DNA of 64,000 bases from Mugil cephalus (lineage: Eukaryota; Chordata; Actinopteri; Mugiliformes; Mugilidae): contig NC_061770.1 of NCBI RefSeq assembly GCF_022458985.1, forward strand, positions 35,569,599 through 35,633,598, written 5' to 3'. The notes under the pieces are model-generated. The model ran no database searches. It saw only the letters and a list, made by a program, of their open reading frames with translations, and was not told the DNA's origin. A program made the position numbers and the translations under genes. Positions 36,721-59,850 of this stretch are shown piece by piece. Each line of letters opens with the position of its first letter. Position 1 is the stretch's first letter.

Positions 36721-38215
36721 GTTTGTTGGTGAACCACTCCCTTTTTTCCCTCACTAGTCTGATTTTAATATGAAATAACTGCACAAACAGCAACTCTTCT
36801 TGTGTTGTCTCTAGTAGCCCGTTGAAAGCCTGAATGATGTCTCACCTCCGCTGCGTCTCCCCTCCCAGACGTTTGGCGTCGGATGGTCCACATTTTAATT
36901 AAGCTTTTACAGTTAAATGCGTTTAAACAGAGCCGACAGGTCCCAGAGAGTGACGGCAGTGACTGGACAGAAGCAGCGGGATTTCTTTATTTGTGTTGCT
37001 GTAGCTTAACCGAGTCAGCATTCAACATATACAGACATACTGGGAAGCTAGAAGCCTTCAGCACGTATACAACACCAGTGACTGGAACAAACAACACTGA
37101 GGCAGAGGACTTAAACCAAGTCAAATAAACACACACACGCAAAAATAAATAAATAAAAGCAAACAAAAAAAAAACCTAATTATATATATATTTATATATA
37201 TTATATTATATATATGTATCTATAGGTATATAGATATATATATTTACTCAATATTGCTTTTAAAACAAATCCCCTATTCATCACTGTTGCCGTTTTATCA
37301 CATTATATTTTCATTTAAATATCAAATATATTCATATCTTTGCTGATTTAAGTTATTGCTAACATCAAACATACCTAACATTAGAGATACATAAATGACT
37401 TTCATAGTAGTTTTGCTGTAAAGTACAAATTTTTTTACTGAAAATAACAGTCCAGTAGAGTTGAGTAGAGATGGGAGGGTATGGGAGGGGGGGCATGCGT
37501 GAGGGGTTGGATTAGGAAGGCTGGGCCCTTGGGGGGTTAAGCAGGGTCTCCTATAGGAGCCTTTCACCTTTTAGACATGAGGTACACTTCCTGTTTTTTT
37601 TTTTTGTTTGTTTGTTTTGTTTTATATATATATAATTTTATTTTTAGTCGTCTTTGAAGCTAGACTACACAACTCTGAGCCATAAATAGAAACTTGACAT
37701 GCGAACGGATTTCTTTTGACGTGAGCCGGTTTTCTCCAGGTCCCTTTCAGTACACTCAAATAAAAAAAAATTAAAAAAAAAAAAAAAAACAACAAAAAAA
37801 CACACACATATATAGTGATATTAAATGGCAGCAGACACAGACAAAAGATGCACAACTACACACATAAGGTGAAGTGGTAATGTCCACAAAAGAGGCCCCT
37901 CAAATTCTGCAGGATTATATATATATATATTATATATATATTATATATATGTACGTATATGTGCATGTATATATATGTGTGTGTATGTGTGTGTGTATTT
38001 TTACACATAGAATGCACTGAACTAGATGAGTGTACATGCATTATCCATAAATTCTTCAGTGTATGCTACGCGGAGGTCGCACAATAAAACACACAGGTGA
38101 ATTCTTCGTAAAGGGTTGTGTCAGACAAATAGAGAAAATAAATAAATGAAAGAATAAATAAATAGTCCAAACCAGACCAAAATGAGGTAATGAGTTTTTT
38201 TGTTTGTTTGTTTTT

Positions 38216-38650
38216 TAACCTCCCAAGACCCATCGTCCTCATATGGGGACGTTACGTTTCAGGTTTGTTGCAGCTTATTCGGCCTTATTTAGGTCGGTTG
38301 TCCTCATAAGGAGACACTTTTGTCTTTCATGTACTGGTAGCAAAGGGTCAATACACTTGTTTATTTATGCTAATTAACTTTTCTAATTTGATAGACATGA
38401 AAACTTAACAAATTCCCACATAGTCGTTTGAGGACGTTGGGATTTCCTAGTTTCCGATTCTTCTTTTGCATTAAAATAAACAGTTTTATAGTTTGGTTTT
38501 GCACATTGGTGACTTAAATTGGAATATACAGTGAAATAATCTCTGTGTTCACATAATTAATTTAAAAAACCCATGATATTTATTTTATTTTTTAATACTT
38601 CTTAGGTCCTACTAATCCCAAATTAACAAATGCTTGGGCTCTCAGGAGGT
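38216..38650 (+). repeat. Dispersed ~430-bp repeat, copy 1
   Basis: Shares long blocks with the reverse complement of 55105-55540 (GTACTGGTAGC.AAGGGTCA, AACAGTTTTATAGTTTGGTTTT, CACATTGGTGACTTAAATT). Family not identified. Confidence 0.75.
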
Positions 38651-38904
38651 TAAAGTTCTGCAAATCTAAACGTCAGCACACCGAGAGGCCGCTGAGGCTA
38701 CGAGTTCGTCCCGTTAGTCCAAATCTGAAGCTCTGGGATTTTCTTTCACAATCAAACTGTCGCGACAGATGTAAATTCCATCTGGGTTTGTCGACTAATA
38801 CTGATGGGGCCCTCCTCTAACGTCTGGTTCAGCCATGGATGCGCCTGATTCTGTTCCAGTGTGAGTACAGTTCCTGCAGTTATATAAGTGAGCATCCATC
38901 TCCT

Positions 38905-38945
38905 CCTCCACCTCCTCCTCCTCCTCCTCCTCCTCCTCCTCCTCG
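38905..38945. repeat. (CCT)n microsatellite
   Basis: About 12 CCT/CTC units, purine-rich on the ache sense strand. Confidence 0.9.
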
Positions 38946-39847
38946 CCTCCATTTTTCAACCACCCGTGAGCCAGAGGCTGAGCCAGCGTTCTGTCACATT
39001 ACCCGGCCACTGAGTCAATTACTTTGCCTCCATTAGACTAACAAGAAAGGCAGAGGACGGAGGGAGTGGAGGGGAGGGAAGGGGGATGCAGAGAACATGG
39101 GAGGAGGAGGAGGAGGAGTGATGCAACTGAGAGTGAGATGAGGAAAGAAGATGAGGAGGATACACGTGAAGGAGGGGCGGTAAAAAGGAAAGAAAAGACG
39201 TCCGAGGAGGAAGAGGAGGATGATTGGAGAGGAAGAGTAAAGGGTAGGAGGAAAGGGTGGGGGTATAGAAAATGGAGGCGAGGAGCTGAAGATGGGAGCA
39301 TGTTTAAAAGAAATAGCGTCGTAACGTCGAGCTGAAAGTTAGCAAAACCGGAGCTATGATACAGAGGTTTTTATGAGTCGTAGAAAAGAAATAAAATAGA
39401 AATAAAGGCAGTAGTGGTCATAAAACAAAAAAACAAAAAAAAACAAGCAAAAACTAGGGTGGGGCTAAAAGGCTTTAACAAAAACATAAATACACACACG
39501 ATGAGCACGGAGACGAGTGGTTTGATTTTCACGGTACATGAGCAGCGGCACGGTGTCCAGGTCTGAAACCCGGGGGAAGCTCCACTCGTATGCACACACA
39601 CACATTTCAGAGGTAATGACACTCGCTTACAGGTTCTCCAAGTTTCCTCCATAGTCCGTCACTTTCTACAGACAAACCCAGAAATAAAATAAATAAATAG
39701 TATAAATAACAAAGACAAAGAGGAGCCTGTTGGAGCGTGTTGTTGTTGTTGTTTCACAGAAAAACATATGAAGGAAGTTCACAGAGGGACTAGGGAGGAA
39801 AAGGGCCTCGTCGTTTCCTTTCTTTTCGTTTCGTTTTCGTTTCCTTC

Positions 39848-49261
<9,414 letters not shown>

Positions 49262-49414
49262 TTAGGGAGGGCAGTTTTCTGCTCTGCTTCCCCTCAGATC
49301 TGTGGAAAGACAGAGATAGAGAAAGTAATTTGATTATGGTGAAGGAGAGTGATGAAGAAGAAACTGAAAAAGGGGGGAGGGAGAAATCAGATGAGGACGG
49401 GGATAAGAAGACGA

Positions 49415-49587
49415 GGTCAAAGTAGGGCCGGGCGGTAGGACCAAAAATATATATCATGGTATTTTTCAAAGTTCTGATGGTATATTATGGTATTTTGCTG
49501 TGTAATTAAATTTTATACTAAAAATTCATATCATAACAAAAAAAAAAAACAGTATGTACCGGTACACCACCCAGCCCTAGGTCAAAG
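49415..49587. mobile_element. Short hAT-type MITE upstream of ache
   Basis: Element 49423-49579 (157 bp), termini TAGGGCCGGGCGGTA and TAGGGCTGGGTGGTGTACC (reverse), flanked by perfect 8-bp GGTCAAAG. It lies 219 bp upstream of the ache ATG in gene sense. Confidence 0.88.
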
Positions 49588-50812
49588 TATCATCACCGTA
49601 GATTCAAACATTCTGTCAGACGATGCAATAATTACATTTTCTGACTGAAACCATATATTAAAACTTTGTCTTTGGGATCCTATGCACTTAGCTATGTCGG
49701 TGGAGACAGACAGGAAGTAGTGGATATCAAGATGGAGGCGACAATCTGTAGCAAAGGACTCCTTTATAGAGCCTTTATAGTTTAGTCTACATCTTAAAGA
49801 AAACCATACGTACAGCAACAAATTAGCTCTTCATGAATTAGTTCTTCATATGTAGCTTGTTAATGTCTTATATTCATACTTTATGCCTGGTTAAACACCT
49901 GTATGTACATAAGAAACTCAGTTTTTGTGTTTTATGTGTAGGGACAGAAATGTCGTGTAAGTAAGATAAATAGATTATTGACATCTTCTTAAAATGAAGG
50001 CCCAAGTGATTTTTTTCACAAAAAACGGAACCAAATATTGAATATACTTATTATTAAAAATCATTTTGTCAAAGAAAATGAAATTGACGCTATTATTTTA
50101 GGATACATATACATAAAAGATCACGGTATAGACCTATTCTATTGGAAAGATAAATGAGTTATTTTGTGATTTAGAGCTATATGGAAAATAAAATTAAATA
50201 AAATTCACTTGACCTTCGAGGGGGGAGCGACGGGGCAAAAAACACTGGCTATCAATCTCGCTTTTATCGATGTCACATAATCACGTTTGAATCATGTGGG
50301 GACGTCCAGATTGGTTTTGGCAGATTGGTACAAGGCGACAACTCCACATGAAAATGAAGAAAGACGACATTTTCTTCTTCTTTTTTGGTGGTGGCTGACT
50401 AAAGTCAGAAAATGGAAGAAGAGGAAGAAGAAGAATGGCTAAGCACGGCTGTCGCGTGGAAGGACTTTACTGTGTACGATGAAGTCGGCCAGTCAGTAAA
50501 CCGTAAAGCATCACAACGTTGCTGCCTGTAGCGCTGTGCAGCCGCTGACCCATCACAGAGTCAGCATGGACACCGGGGAAGGGAAGGGGAAGCTCTACGG
50601 GAAGACCGGCTGGCAGAGGCATCGTATCAGTGTGTACGGCTGTTATTGGGGAAAAGTAACGGGTTTTATGAAGCTGCAGTGAACAAGCACACACCTCCAC
50701 ACAACCTCGCGTGAGTGTAGCTGAAGGGCTCACTTCACTTCTGTGCTACTCTGTGGGAGTGTGTAGCTCAGCACCAGGCTTGGTTAAAGATGAAATTCAT
50801 ATATTCATCACA

Positions 50813-51194
50813 TACACCAATCAGCCAGAATATTATGACCACTGACAGGGGGAAGTAAATGACATTAAAACCATCTTAAAACCGTCTATTCAGTGTTCTC
50901 CTGCTTTTGGACCTGGCGTTCATTCATGTGGATGTTATTTAGACGTGCAGCACCCAGACCTAGACCAGACCAGGCCAGGCGCCCCCACCCCACAAAAAGC
51001 AGCCCTTTGTGGCTTTGTGTGGACAACAGATTTTTTTCTGAAGAAGAGATAATACCTGTGGTGTAAGTGGTCTGAACTGGGACATAAAAACTTGGCACCA
51101 AAAGAGTCGATAAGAACGAAGTCTAATGACATCGATGAGGTGAACCAGCTGGAACCGGTTCCCGATGGCCACACTGTTATGCCTGATCGGTGCA
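50813..51194. mobile_element. TA-flanked MITE, second near-complete copy
   Basis: Element 50815-51192 with the same ends (CACCAATCAGCC and CACCGATCAGGC reverse) as the copy at 17563-17960. Left flank is TA, right flank CA, consistent with one mutated base. Confidence 0.8.
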
Positions 51195-52221
51195 TACAGA
51201 GAGTTTGCAGAGAAAGATGGAGAAAACACTGTTAGCTAATGGCTAGCGCTCACACTTTGCACACTGTTAACGGCTATGTCTCGCATTCGCAAACCTCAGG
51301 AAATCTGAAGAAATAACCAGCGTTAATACTCATCGTGGAACTGACTTCACTATCCATGAATGTTTATTGCTATTATTGATATTTGGTTGATTTTTGGCAG
51401 CTTAGGCTAAAACAGAAGAGGCAGAAGTTGTTGGTCGGTGGTTTAGGGCGTACCTAACTACGACAGATCATGCCCAGGACACCCCTTCTGCGCAGCAATG
51501 AAGTCATCTGTTTGGGTAAGGCAGTAAGATGGATGAGCCATGCCGGAGTTTAATACTTGGACATTTGGGAGGTCTCTGTGGGACGCTGCAAAGGCAAGCT
51601 CCTGTTTATTTTTTTTTACCTCGTAGTGAAAATAAAACCCTATTCCCGTTGACCATATTTATGTTGTGTTTGTGTCACCGATAATGTGCGTGTGTGCCAA
51701 CGAGAAAGTTGGCACGACGGAAATAGATTTGCTATACCGCATACAAGAGAGAGGCAGTGCTCACAAATAGCCTTGATACTCACAAATGCAACACACACAC
51801 ACACACACGTTTGTATGGCTATCTTTGTGAGGACCCTTATCCTAATCCCAACTAATGAGGCCTTTACCCAAAAATCAAACCCTCAACGGTCCCATTTTGC
51901 ACCAAATGTCCTCACTCAGATGGTGTAAAACCCCCAAACTGGTCCTCAGAAAGATGGCTGTACAGGAGCACACACACACACATAAACACACACACACATA
52001 CACATGCACAGCTGCCTCCTCTCAGCTGATTCTGTCACTCTGACAACCTTACATTGCGAAACATAAACACCGGGCTCACCGGCCCGTCAGGAGGAAGACA
52101 AACGACACCGGGCGTCGTTGCCTTCGTAGCCAAACACAAAATCGGAGGTTGTAAGCGTTCGGAACCGTCATCACTTAGAAATAATCACAAAGCGTGGCGA
52201 CGCACATTTATATAACCCAGA

Positions 52222-52430
52222 CCTTCGTGGACACTTGTGGCCTCCAAATTCACTAGATCCCAAACTGATCAAGCATCTGTGGGATGATCCACCATAAAGG
52301 ACCCTCCCTTTAACTCACCCACTAACAACATCCTCTTAACAGACACCAGAAGACACCAAACTGTTTTGGAGGCACAAGGGAGACCTACACAATATTAGGA
52401 AGGTGGTCATAATGTTATGCCTGATTGGTG
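52222..52430 (+). mobile_element. MITE fragment upstream of ache
   Basis: Shares TCTGTGGGATGATCCACCAT with the other copies and ends TGCCTGATTGGTG. Confidence 0.7.
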
Positions 52431-54424
52431 TGGGGAGAAGCTGCCACTCATCTGGGCAGAAACTTGTATCATGGCATGGAGCACACATCCCGTGTGAACT
52501 ACTTTGAGAGGTGAAGCCCTGCTTTATTAAAGAAAATGAACTCATGTGCGTCCGCAACGAGACAAGTGGAGTTTTTCCTACGGAGGAAACAGACAGTGAA
52601 CGCATCCATGTGAGAATCCGTGATGAAGAAGGGATGAATGGATTGGTAATTGACTTTGCTGCTGCCCTCTTCTTTTCGTTGTTTTACAATTTAGACGTTG
52701 TTAGGTTCATGAAAATCTTTCAAAGCACTTTCAAAAACACCGCCACTCAAAACGTCACGTTACTAGAGCAGATTTTTGACGCTTTCCTCTTTACTTCGCT
52801 TTAGATTCTGCTTGCTCTCCACAACGCTGATAATAGATAAATTCACAATTTCTGGCTGAGGGAAATAATAATAGAGAGTGTGTTTTAGGGATGTATTGTG
52901 AGAGGGTTAAAAATCGCTACAAATGTGTAACGATTCAAATCAAAAAATAATAATAATCGCAATACCCTTTTTAAACAGCAGAGGGCGTAATCTAGATTTT
53001 GTCAGGTATTCAGACGAAATATGCTGATCTTAAAATCCCAAAACAAAACACGTAAATACCGAACTAGGAACACATTCAAGTTTGCTTATTTGAAGAGATT
53101 TTGTTTATTTGTGTTACTCATTTAGTTATTTTTTACGTGGGATTCGTTTTAAAGATCCGTTTTCTTTTTGTTGTTGTTAAGATAAAATATAAGTTTCTTT
53201 TAAGAAGAGGACATATTATTGCACAGTTTACGCTACTTAGAGAAATAAAATTTATAGTAATTTGTACTTTTTATATGCATATATATATATATATTTATAT
53301 ATACATTACATATACATATTAAATATGCATTAATAGAATAGTTTATGTTTTGAAGTTACATCCCATCTCAGAAATGTGTTTTTTGTCTAAGAAATAATAA
53401 AGGAATCTTTTTCTGTCACAACTTGTCTGCGAGCTCATTCCGATTTTGTGAGAAAATCGTGTCAAACTGTAAGTTGAGTGTATCACTACAACCCTTTAAT
53501 TGCGTGCCAAAAAGAAAAAAAAGAAAAAATAGTTTATGGAGTTAAAGATTAAAAATAAACTTTGACTGCACTAGTAAAATAAGCAATTGCATTCCCACAT
53601 CATGACAGAACAGTGAAAACAGCTATCTGTGTTCATGGAGGTGGTCACAATGGTACCAAAACTGGCTGCAAATAATACTGGAAGCTGCGCAGACCACTGT
53701 TCAAAAATAGACAGAAAATAAATAGATCCTATTAAAATTACAGGTTCATCAGCTTCAGAAGTGTTGACAGGTCTATTTTTGACTCCTGGACTGAACCACG
53801 CCGGTGGATTCCCTGCGCTTCCAGTGATTTTGAGTTGCAGACTCGTTCTCGGTGGTTTCCTCCGTACGGCATATTGTTTTAGTGCCATCCCCGACAACTG
53901 CCGTGCGTCGGTGTCATCGCCGACAGCTGCAGAGTCTCACAACAATCATTTTCGTCACGGAATGAAGAGGGAGACACTGGCTGGAGAGGCTCGGGCCCGG
54001 GTTAGGAGAAAGTATGTCACTTCTCAAATTAGCCATGGGGAATTTGTGTATGAAGTTCACAGGAGGATTGGTTTCACTGGGGGTGAGTGTAAGTCATGTG
54101 TCTCAGGATAAAGCACTGGGGAGGGAAGATGAAACCAGTGTAAAAATATATAATATATAATGCAGCGCCGGTTAAAAGCGTTTGCGCCCGCACAACTTTC
54201 CAAAAAGAACCACAGAAATATTACACTTTGGTATTTGTTTATGCAGGAAAATGAGGCAATATTACATATCTGTGAGTTGCACTTCACAAGTTAATTTCCA
54301 GGCTGAATTAGAATTCTCCTTTACGATAAACATTAAGAGGCTGAGGGGTGGTTCAGTTCCTCGTTTAGTTTCTATAAATCGAGGATTTGTCTCAGTCTGA
54401 TCTTCTCAACATGTTTGTGTTGAA

Positions 54425-54790
54425 GTGTGTGATGGCAACAGACAAAGGAGCTTTGATCTGAGGAGCTCAGAAAAAGATTTGTTGTTGCTCATCAGGCTGG
54501 AAAAGGTTCCAAAACCATCTGTAAAGAGTCTGGAAGCCACAAATAATCCACAGAGAGTCAGACAGATTGAAGACGACTGTTCCCCTCCACAGGAGTGGTC
54601 CACCAACAAACACCACTCCATCATAGTGGGAGAGGAACCAGAGGAACCCAGGGGAACTTCTAAGCAGCTAAAGGCCTCTCTCTCATTGGCTGATGTTATT
54701 GCTGCATCTGGTCATTATTGATGGACCAATGAATGAATGAACTCTACCAGTGAACTCTAAAAGAAAATGACAGGACATGAGTCCAGACTG
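54425..54790 (+). pseudogene. Tc1-like transposase N-terminal remnant
   Basis: A 98-codon frame (54425-54721) carries the layout of a Tc1-family DNA-binding domain: KVPKPSVKSLEATNNPQRVR, then PQEWSTNKHHSIIV, then TSKQLKASLSLADV. The catalytic DDE half is absent. The same DNA recurs in reverse at 35999-36720. Confidence 0.65.
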
Positions 54791-55104
54791 GGTCATCCAG
54801 TACGACCAACTTGCTGCAACCAAGGCAACAAAGGCTTCAGTCAAGGTTTAGTTCTGGAGGGAACTTAAAAGGACTTAAATCTAGAAAATGAAGCCAATCA
54901 GACAGAGATTTGTAAATTATGCTCAGTATATGTTTGATTAAGAGGTAATAGGAGATTATTGTTCAATACAAGGCTGCACCCAGACAACAACAAACAAACA
55001 AACAAACAAAGAAACACTGAAGCTGCGTTTAAAACAAGGAGAGAAAAATCTTCCAGATAGAGTTAGTTTTCTGGAGCCCAGGTACGAGCTAACCTCTCCT
55101 CACT

Positions 55105-55540
55105 ACATTAACGTCCTGAGACCCAACCATTTGTTTGGAATGCATCTAATTTCTTTAGATGAGATTAAGATCTTGATGTATTTGACGATTAGTAAGACCT
55201 AAGACGTATAAAAAAAATAAGCATCATCTTTGACCTGGGAGCTGTTTTTGAAGTAAATAATGTGAACACGGGGATTATTTCACTGTATATCACAATTTAA
55301 GTCACCAATGTATAAAACCAAACTATAAAACAGTTTATTTTAACGCAAAAGAAGAATTGAAAACAATGAAATCCCAACGTGCTCATACGAGGACGTGTGA
55401 ATTTGTTAAATTTTCGTTTTTATATCAAACTAGAAAAGTTCAAAAGAATAAATAAATACGTGTACTGACCCTTCGCTACCAGTACATGGCAGATGTCTCC
55501 TCGTGAGAACAACACATCTAAATGAAGCAGAATGTAATGT
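55105..55540 (-). repeat. Dispersed ~430-bp repeat, copy 2 (inverted)
   Basis: Reverse-orientation partner of 38216-38650, 16 kb away on the other side of ache. Confidence 0.75.
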
Positions 55541-56439
55541 CCACACATGAGGACAACGGGTCTCAACTATGATAGAAATATTTATTGGATTCAATCAAGG
55601 CGCACGGTGCACATGTGATCCAGGAGAAAACAAGAAAAGCCATTTAGCTTGGATCAGGCCTCAGCCTCTCACTCCAAAAAATAAACCAAGCTAAGCTAAT
55701 CCCTCCATGTTTGGGTGCACAGAGAACGTTGGCACAAGAATTCAGGATGAAGTCGTCCCAAGGAATTCCTTCACAAGTACAAGTCAGATCGAATCACGAC
55801 ACAATAATTCAGACTCAATCAGACGTAGACGTAAGCTGCATGACCCGCGGTGTAGGAGCCAGAGACTAAAAATGCAGAGTCAGCTTTCTCGTCACTGTCC
55901 TGACGGCTGCCTCGTGCATTTACAGGGTTTGACGAATGAGTAGCTCTCGTAAAACGGTCGCATTGATTGCACCGCAGATAAGGAACATGTATCGCTCGCA
56001 AACAACCTGCAGCCATGAGCGAGAAATTCATTCAGTCGTTGTCTGTAACCACAAAAAATATGGAGAGAATCTATTAAAAATCTATTAAAACAAACCCAAA
56101 GCCCAGAAATAACAATTATTACCAAAAAAAACATCTTGCCACTTGTCCAAAACTGCGGAAATAGATATGACAATACAGCCATAATCACAATAAAATCCAT
56201 TTAAAAATATTCAAATTTTAATATTTGTACTATTATATTATATTCCAATTGTAAAAATCCTTATTGACACAGGTCACGTAAACGTAACGTATCAGCATAA
56301 TAACCTGTGAGTAACGGCGACGGATGTTTCCCTTCGTTTTAGTGAGAACTATTGTTTTACAAAACATTTTATGCTCAACCCTGAAACGCCTTAAGAAAAA
56401 TAAGTTAAATTTCCCCATGTTGCTGCCGTCTCTGAGAGT

Positions 56440-57062
56440 ATTTTCATTTTAAAAATTCAAAAATTAAATTTGAAGTTCAAGGCATTTTTCTTTATCGCGT
56501 GTCGAGAAACTAAAACTATCTACAATTAAAAACTAAAAATCGTTAGAAGACAGAAACAAAAAAAGAAGTGGACGATTTTTCAAAAAATATTTTGCAACTG
56601 GAAGTTGCCGTTTTCAAAGTAAGAGCACGTATGAGGACGGTTTACGGCGAGAGCGCCGAAATATACGACTTCTACCTCTGGTTCCCCTAGCTAGCCCAGG
56701 CTAAAATGTCATTTGAACGTTACTCTGAAACATGATTTTTGACGCGATGGCAAAACAAGCCTTGTCATCTGCAGAAATCTCTGCACGCATATCAGTTAAT
56801 GTTAGCTAGTAGCTAACTATTACCTGATTAGATGTAGTTATTTTGAAGTAGCTTAGTTTTTCTGCAGTCATGTCCTCTTCCCTGAGACAAACTTTTAGTG
56901 TTTCAAAAAACAACGAACTGATCCATGTCCATCAACGTCTGTTACACAGCGCCATCCTCATACATACGTGCTCTTACTTTGAAAACAACAACTTCGGTCG
57001 CACAATATGAAAAATGCCTTGAATTTCGTTTCATTTCATTTTTGAATTTTTAAAATGAAATG
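56440..57062. mobile_element. Foldback element with long inverted arms
   Basis: Left arm from 56441 (TTTTCATTTTAAAAATTCAA) and right arm to 57060 are inverted copies; both include TTCAAGGCATTTTTC and, further in, TTTTCAAAGTAAGAGCACGT. Arms extend roughly 200 bp with gaps around a short unique centre. Confidence 0.7.
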
Positions 57063-59224
57063 CTGTTTTTTTCAAAAAAATAAAGTTTTCTGAAAGGAAA
57101 ATCTAATATCTAATAAAATATACACGGATCCTTACAGAGGGAGCCAGACTGACGAGGTACAAGTATAAAATGATGATGCACCGGCGTAGGCTACATACGT
57201 AGGCCACCTCGTCTACAGTACTATGAATGAGCCTTTATTCTACTGTGCTCATAAGCAAGGCAGCCGCGTGGAAGGTTCAGTTCCGCGGGGCACCAGGTGA
57301 CAGAGACAGAGGGTCCGTAACCATGGCGACCTCTCAACGATTAATTAAACATCAATCAGTGACCGTGCACGAGATAAACAAGGCTTCGGTAAAATTAATG
57401 CGTGAAGTGCACGAGTCCGCGTTCGTCATTTTCAACACAGGCATGGTGAGAAAAATAAATAATAATGAAAATCGTAATAAAAAAAATAAATAAAACGTTA
57501 AGACCAAATTGTCTTCTGCGTTACGTGCATTTGTATTTATTTATTTATTTTTTTGCATCAATTAATTAATTAATTAATTTACAACAGCTGCGTATCCGTG
57601 TATAACGCTCGAACATTCTCAGGTGGAGGCAGATATTGTGCGCCAGTGTTTGGTTTGCCGTCCTTACCCGGATACTCGTGCGAAGAAAAGCCCGAGACGA
57701 CGACTCTCTTGCTGGGGAAGAAGGGGAAGGAGGGAAGAAGAAGACGGCTTATTTTTCTTTTCCCTTGTGCTCGCTCCGCCTGGACATTCGCGCAAAGCGA
57801 AAGGAGACACGGCACAAATTATGATAGTAGTGAAAATAATAATAAATATATAATTAATTAAAAAATGTTTCCTCCCCCTTAGGAAAAGAGGAGGCGTCGA
57901 GGTGCTGTCGCTAGTGTCTCCTCCGGGTCTCCTCCCAGCAGACTGGACCAAATAGTCGCTCCTCCGGACCGTACAGCTGCGACGATAGGGGGAGACTGCT
58001 CCTAATAAATACCGCCTGTAAACATGGGGACAACACATTCTCTCGCGAGATCACAGCAAATATCATCTTCCACGCTTGTGTGTTTGTGTGTGTGTGTGCG
58101 TGTGTCTGGGTTTAACTAAGCAAATAGATAGGAGCCTCCTATTAGATAATTACAGCATCTTTCAGCTGGAAACGAGTTATTTGACTGCAACTGATGCAAT
58201 GAGGAGTCGAAGTTCTTAATTTCAACCCTGGAGTGTTATTGTAGGTCATGACTGTTTTATTTTTGAAACATATTTCCAAATTTCATTATTAATGTTGTTT
58301 TTCTTTTTTGAGTTCAGCTTAGTTTATTCAATTAGCATTTAACCCTCTAGATCAGCAGACATTCAGCTTTCATCTTGAAAAATCAAATCCTTTTTTTTCA
58401 GAGCTGATTTCTATATTCTTGTATAAACAAGATAAACTACACATTTACATTTATTTGCACTGGTTTCATTTACATCTATACTGTTTTGTTTACATCTGTA
58501 CTATTTTTTATTTAGTACCTACATAATATAATATGATATAATATAATATAATTATAAATTATAAAATATAATTTCATTCCACCTCACGCGTCTGTGTGGT
58601 TATGGATGATAAATAAAAGTCCTTGAATCCTTGACTTTCTTCATTGTAACCATTCCACTGGTTAACTCCTCAAACAGAAACACACCGTGGGTTAATATTA
58701 GTTCTTGTTTTAGGTTCTTTGAAAGCACACTTCAACCTGTACTTTGGCAAAGCAAATAATTGTGTACCTTGTGCATTATCTGTGCCATCTTAAATTCAAC
58801 TAAATTAGTGTGTTCTTAGTTTTATAAAATATACCAATTTTTTTTATTATTATTATTATTGTTTTGTTTTGTTTAATTACAGATTAATTTACTATATCCC
58901 TGGTTCTTCATCCTTAAGTAGTAAACTAATGTAAACATGTATTTAGAGCATTAGAACATCAGAGCTGATTCAGACACTCAATATCATCACATTAGACAAC
59001 ATTAGGACCCCCTCTACTTCTTCATGGTATCCAATAAATCAGTTGTGCTCAGAGTTCATGCAGAGGTGGACCTTTGTAGACCACATCAGACCCTGATTAG
59101 ATCTGACAATGTTTCCTTGATCTTCTCTGATTGGCTGAATGAAAACAACATGCTTCTAAAACTGACTGAGTTGGAAAATCAGATGAAATTACCAAATATG
59201 TTTCCTCGCCCCATGAAGGGTTAA

Positions 59225-59850
59225 ACAACCACGTGGAAACACACATCCTGTGGTGGTGGTGGTGGTGGAAAAGATGTTGGTCTGTTTGAGAAGGGTCAAA
59301 TCATTGGTTGCAGAGAAAACATCTTAGGAGATTGAAGCAGAAACTACTAAAACTGGGTTAAGAATTGTCCTTCTGGAAGGACAGTGGGGAACCAGCGTCT
59401 TCCAGGAGGAAATGTGGTGGGTTTAAAACAGTCCTGTTAGATGGTGATGGGTGATCACTTAAAAGTTTGGTGAAATCAAATGGAAGAAAACCACTAGTAG
59501 AACTCAGGGCTATATTTAACCAAAGTTTCTGGACGACCATGGCTATATGCTGATGTTATGCCTTCATGCAGCATTAACGCAATTTAAAAGCTATAAATAA
59601 TAATAAGAAAAAAGAAAAACAGAAATTGAATTTGTCTGATTTTTCTTTTTTAATGATGAAAGGAAGAGCATTTCCACACGAACAGCTGTGTAGCCTTAAG
59701 AAAACCACTAATCAGTGAGGACAACCGGGAAAAAAGGCTTCAGTCTGCTAGGGAGCAGAAAGACTGGACTCTGGAGACATGGAGGAAGGTCATGATGAGT
59801 CCAGATTGAACCTGTTCCAGAGCGATAGAGGTGATGCCCCTACCATGGTG
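59225..59850 (+). pseudogene. Second Tc1-like transposase remnant
   Basis: Nucleotide blocks typical of fish Tc1-like transposases remain in order (GAGAAGGGTCAAATCATTGG, CACTTAAAAGTTTGGTGAAA, GCATTTCCACACG, AACAGCTGTGTAGCCTTAAG, GATGAGTCCAGATT), but frames are broken throughout. Assignment is by recognition of the element type, not by an alignment. Confidence 0.65.

Larger units (their letters stand above)
36721..39847. other. Region downstream of ache
   Basis: AT-rich with TATA-type simple repeats near 37175-37240 and 37917-37985, poly-A/T runs, the dispersed repeat 38216-38650 and purine-rich DNA near 39060-39260. Part of it must be ache 3' UTR, whose end I cannot place. Confidence 0.45.

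Noticed and set aside
39038..39335. Overlapping acidic (plus) and Ser/Leu-rich (minus) frames
   Set aside because: Simple GGA/TCC purine-pyrimidine DNA downstream of ache, without splice or start context.
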